A stretch of DNA of 64,000 nt from Tenacibaculum agarivorans (GCF_001936575.1 NZ_MSMP01000006.1:62001-126000); one strand, 5' to 3'. Positions 32,982-42,319 are shown, numbered from the stretch's first letter. The notes: generated by a model from the sequence alone, not told the origin. Translations and numbers: made by a program.

Positions 32982-34325
32982 ATGGAATCTAAAATAAAGA
33001 CTTTTATGGATCTGGTTAGGCAACGTAACGGTCATGAACCAGAGTTCTTGCAAGCTGTGCAAGAAGTAGCAGAAACTGTTATACCATACATTGTAAATAA
33101 CGATATCTATCACGGAAAGAATATATTATTAAGAATGGTTGAACCTGAAAGATTAATTTCCTTCAGAGTGAATTGGGTAGATGACAATGGTGAGATTCAG
33201 GTGAACAGAGGATATAGAATTCAAATGAACTCTGCAATTGGTCCTTATAAAGGAGGTTTGCGTTTTCACCCAACTGTAAATGCTAGTATTTTAAAATTCT
33301 TAGCATTCGAACAAGTATTCAAAAACTCATTAACTACATTACCGATGGGTGGTGGTAAAGGAGGTTCTGATTTTGATCCTAAAGGAAAGTCAGATAACGA
33401 AATCATGCGTTTCTGTCATGCATTCATGGGAGAGTTATTCAGACATATTGGTCCTAACACAGATGTGCCAGCTGGAGATATAGGTGTTGGAGGACGTGAA
33501 ATAGGATACATGTTTGGTAAGTATAGAAAAATGAGAAACGAATTTACTGGTGTGTTAACTGGTAAAGGAGCTAGCTGGGGAGGTTCTTTAATAAGACCTG
33601 AAGCTACAGGATACGGTACTGTATACTTTGCTCAAAGTATGTTAGAAACCAGAGGAGATTCGTTTAAAGGAAAAGTGGTAACAGTATCTGGATCAGGAAA
33701 TGTAGCGCAATATGCTTGTGAAAAGGCAACTGAGTTAGGAGCTAAAGTGGTTACGTTATCAGATTCTTCAGGATACATTTATGATGAGGATGGAATCGAT
33801 GCTGAAAAGTTAGCTTTTGTAATGGAGCTTAAAAATGTAAAGAGAGGACGTATACATGAGTATGTAGAAAAATATCCTTCAGCTAAATTCTTTAAAGGTG
33901 AAAGACCTTGGGGAGTTAAGTGTAATATTGCATTACCATGTGCAACACAAAATGAATTAAACGGAGATGAAGCTAATACATTAATTGCTAACGGATGTAT
34001 TTGTGTTAGTGAAGGAGCAAATATGCCATCTACTCCAGAAGCTATTCATACATTCCACGATAATAAAATCTTATTTGCACCAGGAAAAGCGTCTAACGCA
34101 GGAGGTGTAGCTACTTCTGGATTAGAAATGAGCCAGAATTCATTACGTTTAAGTTGGACTCGTGAAGAGGTAGATGAAAAACTTAAAGGAATTATGGAAA
34201 ATATCCACAAAGCATGTGTAGAATATGGAACAGATGAAAACGGTTATGTAGACTATGTAAAAGGGGCAAACATAGCTGGATTTGTAAAAGTTGCTGACGC
34301 TATGCTAGCACAAGGAGTTGTATAA
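32982..34325 (+). CDS. gdhA: NADP-type glutamate dehydrogenase
   Basis: 447 residues, the length of the hexameric class I enzymes that make glutamate from 2-oxoglutarate and ammonia. Motifs: GPYKGGLRFHP and LTTLPMGGGKGGSDFDPKGKSDNEIMRFC with the substrate-binding and catalytic lysines, NTDVPAGDIGVGGREIGYM with the catalytic Asp, then the nucleotide-binding VTVSGSGNVAQYA (GxGxxA, usual for NADP forms). The C-terminus includes SNAGGVATSGLEMSQN. Cytoplasmic; own promoter and terminator, so a stand-alone transcription unit. NADP preference is inferred from family and length. Confidence 0.96.
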   Translation: MESKIKTFMDLVRQRNGHEPEFLQAVQEVAETVIPYIVNNDIYHGKNILLRMVEPERLISFRVNWVDDNGEIQVNRGYRIQMNSAIGPYKGGLRFHPTVNASILKFLAFEQVFKNSLTTLPMGGGKGGSDFDPKGKSDNEIMRFCHAFMGELFRHIGPNTDVPAGDIGVGGREIGYMFGKYRKMRNEFTGVLTGKGASWGGSLIRPEATGYGTVYFAQSMLETRGDSFKGKVVTVSGSGNVAQYACEKATELGAKVVTLSDSSGYIYDEDGIDAEKLAFVMELKNVKRGRIHEYVEKYPSAKFFKGERPWGVKCNIALPCATQNELNGDEANTLIANGCICVSEGANMPSTPEAIHTFHDNKILFAPGKASNAGGVATSGLEMSQNSLRLSWTREEVDEKLKGIMENIHKACVEYGTDENGYVDYVKGANIAGFVKVADAMLAQGVV

Positions 34326-34349
34326 CAGCTCTTTTAAAATAATACATGT

Positions 34350-34379
34350 AAAAGCCCATCTTTTTTAGATGGGCTTTTG
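34350..34379 (+). terminator. Rho-independent terminator of gdhA
   Basis: Stem AAAAGCCCATC / GATGGGCTTTT with a T-rich loop, 25 bases after the gdhA stop. Confidence 0.9.
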
Positions 34380-34405
34380 TATTTTGTGGTACTTATAAAA
34401 AATGA

Positions 34406-35251
34406 ATGATGATAAAAGTTAACAATAGAATACTAAAAAATAAAGAAGATAAACCGATACTTTATGATGTTTTCTATACGGAGAATACTAGTAAAAAACC
34501 AATTCTTATTTTTTGTCACGGTTATAAAGGCTTTAAAGATTGGGGTGCTTGGAACCTAATGGCAGAAGCTTTTGCAAATGCTGGTTTTTTCTTTATAAAA
34601 TTTAATTTTTCTCATAATGGAACTTCCATAGAAAACCCAATGGAATTTGAAGATCTAGAAGCTTTTGGAAAAAATAACTATTCAAAAGAATTAGACGATT
34701 TAGAAACCGTAATTGATTGGTGTTTTCAGCAAGAAGAATATCAAAAAGAACTAGATCTAAATAATATTACATTATTAGGACATAGTAGAGGTGGTGGAAT
34801 TGTATGTATAAAAGGAGAAGAAGATGAAAGAGTGCAAAATGTAATTTCACTTGCAGGAGTTTCAGATTATAAAAGTAGAACAGCAACTTCAGGAGGTTTA
34901 CAAGAATGGAAAGAAACTGGGGTAAAGTATGTGCTTAATGGAAGAACTGGGCAGCAAATGCTTCACTTTTACCAGTTTTATGAAGATTTCATAGAAAATG
35001 AAAAGCGATTAACGATAAAAAGAGCTGTTGAAAATTTGAATAAACCCTATTGTATTATCCATGGAGATGCTGATGAAGCAATTCATATATCTGAAGCGGA
35101 AAACTTAAAGTCATGGAATTCGCACGCTGGATTACATATTATAAAGGATGCCAATCATGTATTTGGAGCGAAACACCCTTGGACTACCAATGAATTACCG
35201 CAACATTTAGAAGAAGCAATAGCAATTTGTAAATCATTTTTAGGGAACTAG
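34406..35251 (+). CDS. Alpha/beta-hydrolase
   Basis: 281 residues with the alpha/beta-hydrolase layout: the oxyanion region PILIFCHGYKGFKDWGAWN, the nucleophile elbow GHSRGGG (Ser near residue 133), the acid strand CIIHGDADEAIHISEA and the catalytic His in DANHVFGAKHPW. Esterase, peptidase or thioesterase activity is possible; the substrate is unknown. No signal peptide, so cytoplasmic. M1 and M2 are adjacent ATGs and cannot be separated. A hairpin follows the gene. Confidence 0.85.
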   Translation: MMIKVNNRILKNKEDKPILYDVFYTENTSKKPILIFCHGYKGFKDWGAWNLMAEAFANAGFFFIKFNFSHNGTSIENPMEFEDLEAFGKNNYSKELDDLETVIDWCFQQEEYQKELDLNNITLLGHSRGGGIVCIKGEEDERVQNVISLAGVSDYKSRTATSGGLQEWKETGVKYVLNGRTGQQMLHFYQFYEDFIENEKRLTIKRAVENLNKPYCIIHGDADEAIHISEAENLKSWNSHAGLHIIKDANHVFGAKHPWTTNELPQHLEEAIAICKSFLGN

Positions 35252-35277
35252 CCGTTTCATTGAGTGAAGCGGTTTTC
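35252..35277 (+). terminator. Hairpin terminator after the hydrolase gene
   Basis: Stem CCGTTTCA / TGAAGCGG (one G-T pair) with loop TTGAG and a short T-run, directly after the stop codon. Confidence 0.65.
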
Positions 35278-35424
35278 ACATTACAGTATAATGACTATAT
35301 TTACACATTAATAAAAAAAGTGTTAATTTTTTTTATCTAATTAAAAATCAAATAAATATATAATTAGTTTTTTGATGCTGAGTAAAATCAGATTTAAAAA
35401 GCTATTAATTAAATACATTAAAAT

Positions 35425-36897
35425 ATGAGTTGTAGCAGTTGCTCAACTAACAAGAATGGCGTTCCTAAAGGATGTAAGAGTAACGGAAATTGCGGTACAG
35501 GAACATGCGGTAGTGGAAATAAATTAGCTGTTTTTGATTGGTTATCAAATATGACTTTACCTACAGGTGAAGCTCCATTTAATATATACGAAGTACGTTT
35601 TAAAAACGGAAGAAAACATTTTTACAAAAGCAATGATAAAATGAAAGTCTCTATGGGAGACATTGTTGCTGTTGAAGGTTCTCCTGGTCACGATATCGGA
35701 ATCGTTTCTCTGGCAGGAGAGTTGGTAAAAGTTCAAATGAAAAAAAGAAAAGTTGCATCAGATAGTGAAGATGTTAAAAAGATCTACAGAAAAGCAACTC
35801 AAAAAGATATAGACGTTTGGCATCAAGCTAGAGATAGAGAGCTAGAAACACAACGTAAAGGACGAGAAATTATAAGTCGTTTAGGGTTGCAAATGAAACT
35901 TTCAGATGTAGAGTTTCAGGGTGATGGTAATAAAGCAACATTTTATTATACAGCAGATGATCGAGTAGATTTTCGTCAATTAATTCGTGATTTAGCCAGT
36001 GCATTTTCTATTCGTGTAGAAATGAAACAAGTAGGGATGCGTCAAGAAGCTGCTCGATTAGGAGGTGTGGGTTCTTGTGGTAGAGAACTATGTTGTTCTA
36101 CATGGTTAACCGATTTCAGAAAAGTAAATACTGCAGCGGCCAGATATCAACAATTGTCTTTAAATCCATTAAAATTGGCTGGACAGTGTGGAAAACTGAA
36201 ATGTTGTTTAAATTTTGAGTTAGATTCTTACTTAGACGCTTTACAAGCTTTTCCAAAGCAAGATGTGTTACTAAAAACAGAAAAAGGAGATGCTATTTTT
36301 ATTAAAATGGACATTTTTAAGAAGCTGTTATGGTATACCTATAAGGAAGAAAAATCAAAATGGTATAAGCTTTCCCTTGAACAAGTATCAGAGATCATAG
36401 AGTTGAACCAAAATGATGAATTAGGATCACCACTAGAAGACTATGAATCTGAAATTACTGAAGAAGCAAAGGTAGATTTTGAAAATGTTGTTGGTCAAGA
36501 TAGCTTAACACGTTTCGATACGCCTAAAAAACCAAGAAGGAGAAATAAAAGAAGGCGTAAAAATCCGAATCAAAAAGCTAAAGCAAACAACAATAATAAT
36601 TCCCCTAACAATAACAATAAGGGGAACACTAGAAAGCAAAAACCTCAGAATACCAATAATAAACAAGCGAATCAAGGTAATCAGGGGAATACAAAACAAA
36701 ACAACAATAAAACACAAGCTAAGAATACTAGCAATCAAAAAAATCAGAATAGACGAAAAAATTCGAATAACAGAAAATCTGATAACCAAAATTCTCCAAC
36801 CAATAAGAAGCAGAATAATAACAATCAACAACGAAGAAATAAACGTAGAAACAACAACAACGGGAATAAGAATGCTAAAACGGATAAACAATCATAA
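35425..36897 (+). CDS. RicT/YaaT-like PSP1-domain protein with low-complexity tail
   Basis: 490 residues. N-terminal Cys cluster (C3, C6, C17, C23, C28), then a PSP1 domain (about 50-270) with the conserved Cys motifs GSCGRELCCSTWL (C218, C223, C224) and GQCGKLKCCLNFE (C255, C260, C261). In Bacillus the homologue RicT joins an iron-sulfur complex that affects RNA maturation; the role in Bacteroidota is unproven. From about residue 363 the protein is an Asn/Lys/Gln/Arg-rich disordered tail of some 125 residues. Its 3' end overlaps gldH by 26 bases, in a different frame. First gene of a long plus-strand operon. Confidence 0.85.
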   Translation: MSCSSCSTNKNGVPKGCKSNGNCGTGTCGSGNKLAVFDWLSNMTLPTGEAPFNIYEVRFKNGRKHFYKSNDKMKVSMGDIVAVEGSPGHDIGIVSLAGELVKVQMKKRKVASDSEDVKKIYRKATQKDIDVWHQARDRELETQRKGREIISRLGLQMKLSDVEFQGDGNKATFYYTADDRVDFRQLIRDLASAFSIRVEMKQVGMRQEAARLGGVGSCGRELCCSTWLTDFRKVNTAAARYQQLSLNPLKLAGQCGKLKCCLNFELDSYLDALQAFPKQDVLLKTEKGDAIFIKMDIFKKLLWYTYKEEKSKWYKLSLEQVSEIIELNQNDELGSPLEDYESEITEEAKVDFENVVGQDSLTRFDTPKKPRRRNKRRRKNPNQKAKANNNNNSPNNNNKGNTRKQKPQNTNNKQANQGNQGNTKQNNNKTQAKNTSNQKNQNRRKNSNNRKSDNQNSPTNKKQNNNNQQRRNKRRNNNNGNKNAKTDKQS

Positions 36898-37372
36898 ATT
36901 AGTATATACATTTTTCATACTGTTCGTTTTGGTTTCTTGTGATTCCAAACGTGTTTTCGACAATTATACTGCTATTGATAATGGACTTTGGGAAATTAAC
37001 GCTCCAGTAACATTTCAATTTCCAATACAAGATACTTTAGCACAAAGAAACCTATTTATCAATATTAGAAATAATAACAATTATCAATACAGTAACCTAT
37101 TTTTAATTACGAAGATGAGTTTTCCTGACGGGAATCAACTTACCGATACCTTAGAGTATGATATGACTGACAAAAGAGGTAGGTTTTTAGGAACAGGTTT
37201 TTCAGAGATTAAAGAAAATAAACTTTTTTATAAAGAACAGATTCAATTTCCAACAAGCGGAGATTATCAAATACAAATTTTCCAAGCGATGAGAAAAAAT
37301 GGTGAGGTAAATGGTATAGAACAACTCCAAGGAATTACAGATGTAGGATTTAGAATCGAAAAAATTGAATAA
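36872..37372 (+). CDS. gldH: Gliding motility lipoprotein GldH
   Basis: 166 residues. The lipobox is LVSC (C23). The mature sequence, DNYTAIDNGLWEINAPVTFQFPIQDT... NLFINIRNNNNYQYSNLFLI ... ETD-like TLEYDMTDKRGRFLGTG, is the GldH pattern. GldH is a lipoprotein needed for gliding and type IX secretion-linked motility in flavobacteria, thought to sit in the envelope. It starts 26 bases inside the ricT-like gene and ends 2 bases before the PBP gene, a conserved neighbourhood in the family as I recall. Confidence 0.9.
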   Translation: MLKRINNHKLVYTFFILFVLVSCDSKRVFDNYTAIDNGLWEINAPVTFQFPIQDTLAQRNLFINIRNNNNYQYSNLFLITKMSFPDGNQLTDTLEYDMTDKRGRFLGTGFSEIKENKLFYKEQIQFPTSGDYQIQIFQAMRKNGEVNGIEQLQGITDVGFRIEKIE

Positions 37373-37374
37373 TC

Positions 37375-39669
37375 ATGGCAGAAAAGAAAACTAGAAGTTA
37401 CGTTACATTTATCAAATGGTTTTGGGGAATCGTTTTAGGAGGTTTGTTTGCAGTTTGTTTTGTATTTCTATTAGCTTCTTGGGGAGCTTTTGGAACGCTT
37501 CCAACATTTGAAGAATTAGAGAATCCTAAGAATGATTTGGCTACTGAAATTATTTCTTCTGATGGTAAAACATTAGGTAAATATTATTTAAAAGAAAATA
37601 GAACACCAATTCAGTTTAAAGACTTACCAGATAATTTAGTGAAAGCTGTTGTAGCTACAGAGGACGAACGTTTTTATGAACATTCTGGTATCGATTTTAG
37701 AGGTTTAGCTAGAGCATTATCGAAATTTGGTAGAAATGGAGGAGCAAGTACGATTACGCAACAGTTAGCAAAAAACTTATTTCATAAAAGGGAGAAAGCC
37801 TCTTTGTATACAAAATTAACACAGAAAATTAAAGAATGGGTAATAGCGGTCAGACTTGAAAGCCAATACACAAAAAAAGAAATTATTACCATGTACTTAA
37901 ATAAGCAAGGTTTCTTATTTAATGCTACAGGTATTCGTTCAGCTGCTCGTATTTATTTTGGTAAAGAACCTAAAGAATTAGATATTCAGGAGTCAGCTAT
38001 TTTAGCAGGAATGTTAAAAAACCCTAGGCAGTACAACCCATATCGAAAAGTATCTCAAAAAAAGTCATTAAGTAGGCGAAATGTAGTTTTTAGACAAATG
38101 GTGAGGAGTGGATTTTTAACAGAAAAAGAAAAAGACTCACTACAAAAGTTACCCTTGAAAATTAAATTTACTCCAGAGAGTCACAGTGATGGTTTAGCTA
38201 CCTATTTCAGAGAACATCTAAAAAAGTTTATGAAGAAGTGGGCAAAAGATAACCCAAAAGCCAATGGTGAACTATATGACATTTATAAAGATGGACTAAA
38301 AATTTATGTCACTATAGATTCACGCATGCAGCAATATGCAGAAGAAGCTATGGAAGAGCATATGGCTAATTTACAGAAGTATTTTTTTAATGAACAAAAA
38401 AGAAACAAAAAAGCACCTTTTTATGATTTAGAAAAGGAAGATATTAGAAAGATACTAAATAGAGCTAAAAAGAATTCGGATCGCTATAAAGTGTTAAAAG
38501 CAGTAGGTAAATCAGACAAAGAGATTGAAAAGGTTTTCAATACAAAAACAGAAATGCGAGTGTTCTCTTGGAAAGGAGATCGAGATACGGTAATGACGCC
38601 TTACGATTCTATTCGTTATTACAAACACTTTCTACGTTCAGGTTTAGTATCAATAGAGCCACAAACAGGTCATATCAAAGCTTGGGTAGGAGGAATTAAT
38701 AACAAACATTTCAAATACGAAGCTGTTGAACAACAAAAGCGTCAAGTAGGTTCTACTTTTAAACCTTTTGTATACGCAACGGCCATCAACCAATTGAAAA
38801 GATCACCTTGTGATAAATTACCAAATACACCCTACACCATTCCGAAAGAAAAATATGGTATGGAAGACGATTGGACCCCTAAAAATGCAGGAAATAAATA
38901 TGGAGGGGAACTTACATTACAACAAGCATTGGCTAAATCTGTAAACGTAATTACGGCTAGACTTATAGATGAAGTGTCTCCTATTAATGTAGCACGTTTA
39001 GCTAAGTCTTCAGGGGTTTCTACCGAATTTCAAGCAAATCCATCTATCGCTCTTGGTGCTATTGATTTAACATTACTGGAAATGACCAGTGCATATTCCA
39101 CATTTGCCAACAAGGGAATGCGTGTAACACCAATGTTTATTACGCAAATAGAAGATAAAAACGGAACGGTACTAGATACATTTGTCCCAAAAACCAAAGA
39201 AGTAGTAAATGAAGAAGCAGCGTATGTAATTTTAAACCTTATGGAAGGAGTTACAAAATTTGGATCAGGAGCTCGATTAAGAACTACATATAAGCGTCCT
39301 AAATTTATTACAGGCTATCCATATAAATTCGGTAATGCTATTGCAGGTAAAACAGGTACTACGCAAAATCAATCAGATGGTTGGTTTATGGGTACAGTAC
39401 CTAATTTAACTACTGGTGTTTGGACAGGTGGAGAAGATAGAGCAACACATTTTGCTGGATTAGATAAAGGAGGAGGAGCAACGATGTCTTTACCAACTTG
39501 GGCAATTTTCATGCGTAAATGCTACGAAGACAAAACATTAAATATTAGTACTGCTGATTTTGAAGAGCCTTCAGATCTTTCTATCAATGTAGATTGTAAG
39601 AAACATGAAGAAGAGAAAAAGAAGGAAGAAAAAGAAAAGCAAGAAGAGGGTGGAGCTACTGATTTTTAA
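37375..39669 (+). CDS. Class A penicillin-binding protein (PBP1A-like)
   Basis: 764 residues; polymerises and cross-links peptidoglycan at the inner membrane. One transmembrane helix (about 13-36), then a GT51 transglycosylase domain with EDERFYEHSGIDFRG (catalytic E96) and GGASTITQQLAKNLF, and a transpeptidase domain with the active-site motif STFKPF (S460, K463), SVN (near residue 525) and KTGTT (K659). The C-terminus is a highly charged Glu/Lys tail. All catalytic motifs are intact. It begins 2 bases after gldH, so translation is coupled. Confidence 0.95.
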   Translation: MAEKKTRSYVTFIKWFWGIVLGGLFAVCFVFLLASWGAFGTLPTFEELENPKNDLATEIISSDGKTLGKYYLKENRTPIQFKDLPDNLVKAVVATEDERFYEHSGIDFRGLARALSKFGRNGGASTITQQLAKNLFHKREKASLYTKLTQKIKEWVIAVRLESQYTKKEIITMYLNKQGFLFNATGIRSAARIYFGKEPKELDIQESAILAGMLKNPRQYNPYRKVSQKKSLSRRNVVFRQMVRSGFLTEKEKDSLQKLPLKIKFTPESHSDGLATYFREHLKKFMKKWAKDNPKANGELYDIYKDGLKIYVTIDSRMQQYAEEAMEEHMANLQKYFFNEQKRNKKAPFYDLEKEDIRKILNRAKKNSDRYKVLKAVGKSDKEIEKVFNTKTEMRVFSWKGDRDTVMTPYDSIRYYKHFLRSGLVSIEPQTGHIKAWVGGINNKHFKYEAVEQQKRQVGSTFKPFVYATAINQLKRSPCDKLPNTPYTIPKEKYGMEDDWTPKNAGNKYGGELTLQQALAKSVNVITARLIDEVSPINVARLAKSSGVSTEFQANPSIALGAIDLTLLEMTSAYSTFANKGMRVTPMFITQIEDKNGTVLDTFVPKTKEVVNEEAAYVILNLMEGVTKFGSGARLRTTYKRPKFITGYPYKFGNAIAGKTGTTQNQSDGWFMGTVPNLTTGVWTGGEDRATHFAGLDKGGGATMSLPTWAIFMRKCYEDKTLNISTADFEEPSDLSINVDCKKHEEEKKKEEKEKQEEGGATDF

Positions 39670-39701
39670 GGAAAACTGAAACAATCAAACAACTAAATTA
39701 A

Positions 39702-40403
39702 ATGATAAATAAAAAAGTAAGCTCAGTATCCGAAGCGTTGCAAGGTGTCTCTAGTGGGATGACATTTATGCTTGGCGGATTTGGATTATGTGGAATTCCT
39801 GAGAACTCCATTACCGAGTTAGTAAAATTAGGATTAACAAATCTAACCTGCATCTCTAATAATGCAGGTGTAGATGATTTTGGTTTAGGCTTATTACTTC
39901 AAAACCATCAGGTAAAAAAGATGATTTCTTCTTACGTAGGTGAGAATGATGAATTTGAGCGTCAGATGTTATCAGGGGAATTAGAAGTAGAGTTAACACC
40001 TCAAGGAACATTAGCAGAAAAATGTAGAGCAGCTCAAGCAGGATTTCCAGCGTTTTATACGCCTGCAGGTTACGGAACAGAAGTAGCAGAAGGTAAAGAA
40101 ACAAGAGAATTCAACGGAAAAATGTATGTTTTAGAAGAAGCATTTAAGGCAGACTATTCTTTTGTAAAAGCATGGAAAGGTGATGAGGCAGGAAATTTAA
40201 TATTTAAAGGAACAGCAAGAAACTTTAATCCATGTATGTGTGGTGCTGCAACCATTACTGTTGCTGAAGTTGAAGAATTAGTTCCTGTTGGTGAATTAGA
40301 TCCAAATCAAATTCATATTCCTGGAATTTTTGTACAACGTATTTTTCAAGGCGAAAAATATGAGAAAAGAATTGAGCAGCGTACTGTACGCCCAAAACTT
40401 TAA
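39702..40403 (+). CDS. scoA: 3-oxoacid CoA-transferase subunit A
   Basis: 233 residues, the alpha subunit of succinyl-CoA:3-ketoacid CoA-transferase, which activates acetoacetate or releases it. Motifs: [75 protein letters not shown], and [20 protein letters not shown]. Length is normal for a split enzyme. The B subunit gene follows only after an intervening 113-codon gene, which is atypical. It is 32 bases after the PBP gene. Confidence 0.95.
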   Translation: MINKKVSSVSEALQGVSSGMTFMLGGFGLCGIPENSITELVKLGLTNLTCISNNAGVDDFGLGLLLQNHQVKKMISSYVGENDEFERQMLSGELEVELTPQGTLAEKCRAAQAGFPAFYTPAGYGTEVAEGKETREFNGKMYVLEEAFKADYSFVKAWKGDEAGNLIFKGTARNFNPCMCGAATITVAEVEELVPVGELDPNQIHIPGIFVQRIFQGEKYEKRIEQRTVRPKL

Positions 40404-40404
40404 T

Positions 40405-40434
40405 TCTCCAATATAGCAATTTATCAATGTACTA
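40405..40434 (+). repeat. Left flank of the inserted four-helix-bundle gene
   Basis: AT-rich stretch between scoA and the inserted gene with the iterated motif TATCAATG (GCAATTTATCAATGTACTA). Its complement, CATTGATA-like strings, recurs in the right flank at 40790-40828. Confidence 0.4.
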
Positions 40435-40776
40435 ATGAAAAATGTAGTAGTAGAAAAATCTATTGAAGTTGCATTATTGATCATTGAATTTTGCGAGATT
40501 TTAGAAAAAAATAAAAAGTTTGTAATCGCACGCCAATTACTAAAATCAGGTACTAGCATCGGAGCCAATGTACACGAGGCTCAAAACGCAGAAAGTAAAT
40601 CAGATTTTATTCATAAAATTAAGATCGCTACCAAAGAATTAGAAGAAACTAAATATTGGTTAATTCTTTGTGATAAATCCAAAAGTTATCCTAATAACAT
40701 CGAATTACAAAACAAAGTAAAAGAATTAGGACTAATCTTATATAAAATATTAAGTACAAGTATTAAATCAAGATAA
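40435..40776 (+). CDS. Four-helix-bundle protein (rRNA intervening-sequence family)
   Basis: 113 residues, all helical: KSIEVALLIIEFCEILEK, FVIARQLLKSGTSIGANVHEAQNAESKSDFIHKIKIATKELEETKYWL. The S-x-x-S-I-x-x-N-x-x-E-A core and the ETxYWL motif define the small family first seen in 23S rRNA intervening sequences and now common in Bacteroidota as single genes. The function is not known. Here it lies between scoA and scoB, splitting a normally contiguous pair, and is flanked by TATCAATG-type repeats, so a recent insertion by a small mobile cassette is likely. Confidence 0.88.
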   Translation: MKNVVVEKSIEVALLIIEFCEILEKNKKFVIARQLLKSGTSIGANVHEAQNAESKSDFIHKIKIATKELEETKYWLILCDKSKSYPNNIELQNKVKELGLILYKILSTSIKSR

Positions 40777-40834
40777 TTATAAAATATTGTGAATTGATAC
40801 ATTGTTACATCTATAAATTGATACATTAGGTAAA
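40777..40834 (+). repeat. Right flank of the inserted four-helix-bundle gene
   Basis: Holds GAATTGATACATTGTTACATC and then AAATTGATACATTAGG, two spaced copies of TTGATACATT, inverted relative to the TATCAATG of the left flank. I recall such iterated motifs beside this gene family in other Bacteroidota genomes. Confidence 0.45.
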
Positions 40835-41488
40835 ATGTTAGATAAAAACGGAATAGCAAAACGTATAGCAAAAGAAGTAAAAGACGGTTACTATGTGAAC
40901 TTAGGAATAGGAATTCCTACACTAGTAGCTAATTTTGTTCGTGAAGATATAGAAGTAGAATTTCAAAGTGAAAATGGAGTTCTAGGCATGGGACCTTTCC
41001 CTTTTGAAGGAGAAGAAGATGCCGATATTATAAATGCAGGAAAACAAACGATAACAACACTACCAGGTGCAAGTTTTTTTGATTCTGCAACCAGCTTTTC
41101 AATGATTAGAGGAAAGCATGTAGATTTGACCATTCTAGGAGCTATGGAAGTAGCTGAAAATGGAGATATTGCCAACTGGAAAATCCCAGGCAAAATGGTA
41201 AAAGGTATGGGAGGAGCTATGGATTTAGTAGCTTCAGCAGAAAATATAATTGTAGCAATGATGCATACCAATAAAAGAGGTGAATCTAAGCTATTAAAAA
41301 AATGTTCTTTACCATTAACTGGAGTGGGTTGTGTAACTAAAATTGTAACCAACTTGGCCGTTTTACAAATTAAAGATGATGGATTTCATCTGTTAGAAAG
41401 AGCGCCAGGAGTATCTGTTGAAGATATTCAAGCAGCAACCGAAGGAACACTAGTTGTAAATGGTGAAATTCCAGAAATGGAAATTTAA
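40835..41488 (+). CDS. scoB: 3-oxoacid CoA-transferase subunit B
   Basis: 217 residues, the catalytic beta subunit. The active-site Glu is E46 in FQSENGVLGMGPFP; other family motifs are NLGIGIPTLVANFV, DSATSFSMIRGKHVDLTILGAMEVAENGDIANWKIPGKMVKGMGGAMDLV and CSLPLTGVGCVTKIVTNLAVL. The subunit is complete and should pair with scoA at 39702. The inserted gene between them does not damage either reading frame, though it may alter coupling of translation. Confidence 0.95.
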   Translation: MLDKNGIAKRIAKEVKDGYYVNLGIGIPTLVANFVREDIEVEFQSENGVLGMGPFPFEGEEDADIINAGKQTITTLPGASFFDSATSFSMIRGKHVDLTILGAMEVAENGDIANWKIPGKMVKGMGGAMDLVASAENIIVAMMHTNKRGESKLLKKCSLPLTGVGCVTKIVTNLAVLQIKDDGFHLLERAPGVSVEDIQAATEGTLVVNGEIPEMEI

Positions 41489-41504
41489 AGTCAATTAAAT
41501 TGCT

Positions 41505-42284
41505 ATGAAAAATAAATACATTAAGTTTTTGATTATCCTTAATGGAACACTTTTACCAATATTATTGTTTTTTGCCTTATTTAATATAGTAAAAGACGCT
41601 TTTAGAAATAAAGAAAACTCATATTACAATGGAGGTGTTATAGTAGGTCAAGAATTGGAAACTGCTAAACAAGATAGTGTTGCTCTTCAAGGTTTAAAGT
41701 ACTACAGTCCAAATGAATTATATAATTCTGAAAATAAGTACTTGCCAATTTCGCTATTAACATATGAAGAAGAAAAAGCAATTTATAAAGCTGCTTCAGT
41801 AGCGAATGACATAGGAGATGGACTTTTGAAATACGTAAATGTTATCTTCTTAGATGAAAAATACCAAGTAATAGGTTCTTTGTTAGATAGAAAAGCTTCA
41901 ATTTTAAGTATAGAGCCACAGAATAAATCAAATGGTTATGATAATAAGGAACTTGATACAACAGTAAATTTAATAGCCTATTTAATTGCTTTTGAGGATT
42001 CAAATAAAGATGGAAAACTCAATTCAGGTGATGAACATGATTTGTTTATTTCTGATTTAAGTGGTAAAAAATTAACAAAAGTTACTGAAGGTATAGATGT
42101 GGAAAGATTTAATTTTATAAACTCCAATTCTAAAATTTTCATCAAGTATACCGATAGGAATAAGATTAGAGATGAACATAAAAAGCAAAAATTTGCTATT
42201 TATGATATTAAAAACAGAAAATTTCTAAACTTATCAAGTCTAGACAAGGAATTAGATAAATTAGAAGAAATAATAATTAATTAA
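41505..42284 (+). CDS. Membrane-anchored protein with EF-hand-like loop
   Basis: 259 residues. One N-terminal transmembrane helix (about 8-29) with the rest outside the cytoplasm. A calcium-loop-like stretch DSNKDGKLNSGDE begins at D165 (D165, N167, D169, D176, E177), followed by HDLFISDLSGKKLTKVTEGI, which looks like a beta-propeller or TolB-like strand. No family was recognised. It begins 16 bases after scoB, so it is probably in the same operon, with no obvious metabolic link. Confidence 0.6.
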   Translation: MKNKYIKFLIILNGTLLPILLFFALFNIVKDAFRNKENSYYNGGVIVGQELETAKQDSVALQGLKYYSPNELYNSENKYLPISLLTYEEEKAIYKAASVANDIGDGLLKYVNVIFLDEKYQVIGSLLDRKASILSIEPQNKSNGYDNKELDTTVNLIAYLIAFEDSNKDGKLNSGDEHDLFISDLSGKKLTKVTEGIDVERFNFINSNSKIFIKYTDRNKIRDEHKKQKFAIYDIKNRKFLNLSSLDKELDKLEEIIIN

Positions 42285-42319
42285 AACTTCTTCCCTTCGG
42301 GAAGATAAGAGATAGGCAA

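Noticed and set aside
36505..36891. Very hydrophobic 128-codon minus-strand frame opposite the ricT-like tail
   Set aside because: It arises from the reverse complement of AAY/AAR codons of the Asn/Lys tail, which read as Ile, Leu, Val and Phe; no start signal or conservation argument.
36542..36895. Asn/AAY-rich repeats that look like a tandem repeat array
   Set aside because: It is the coding sequence of the low-complexity tail; units are irregular and no CRISPR-like spacing exists.
42287..42308. Hairpin TCTTCCC-TTC-GGGAAGA before xth
   Set aside because: Stem is short and no T-run follows, so I do not call a terminator; the run of genes probably continues through it.
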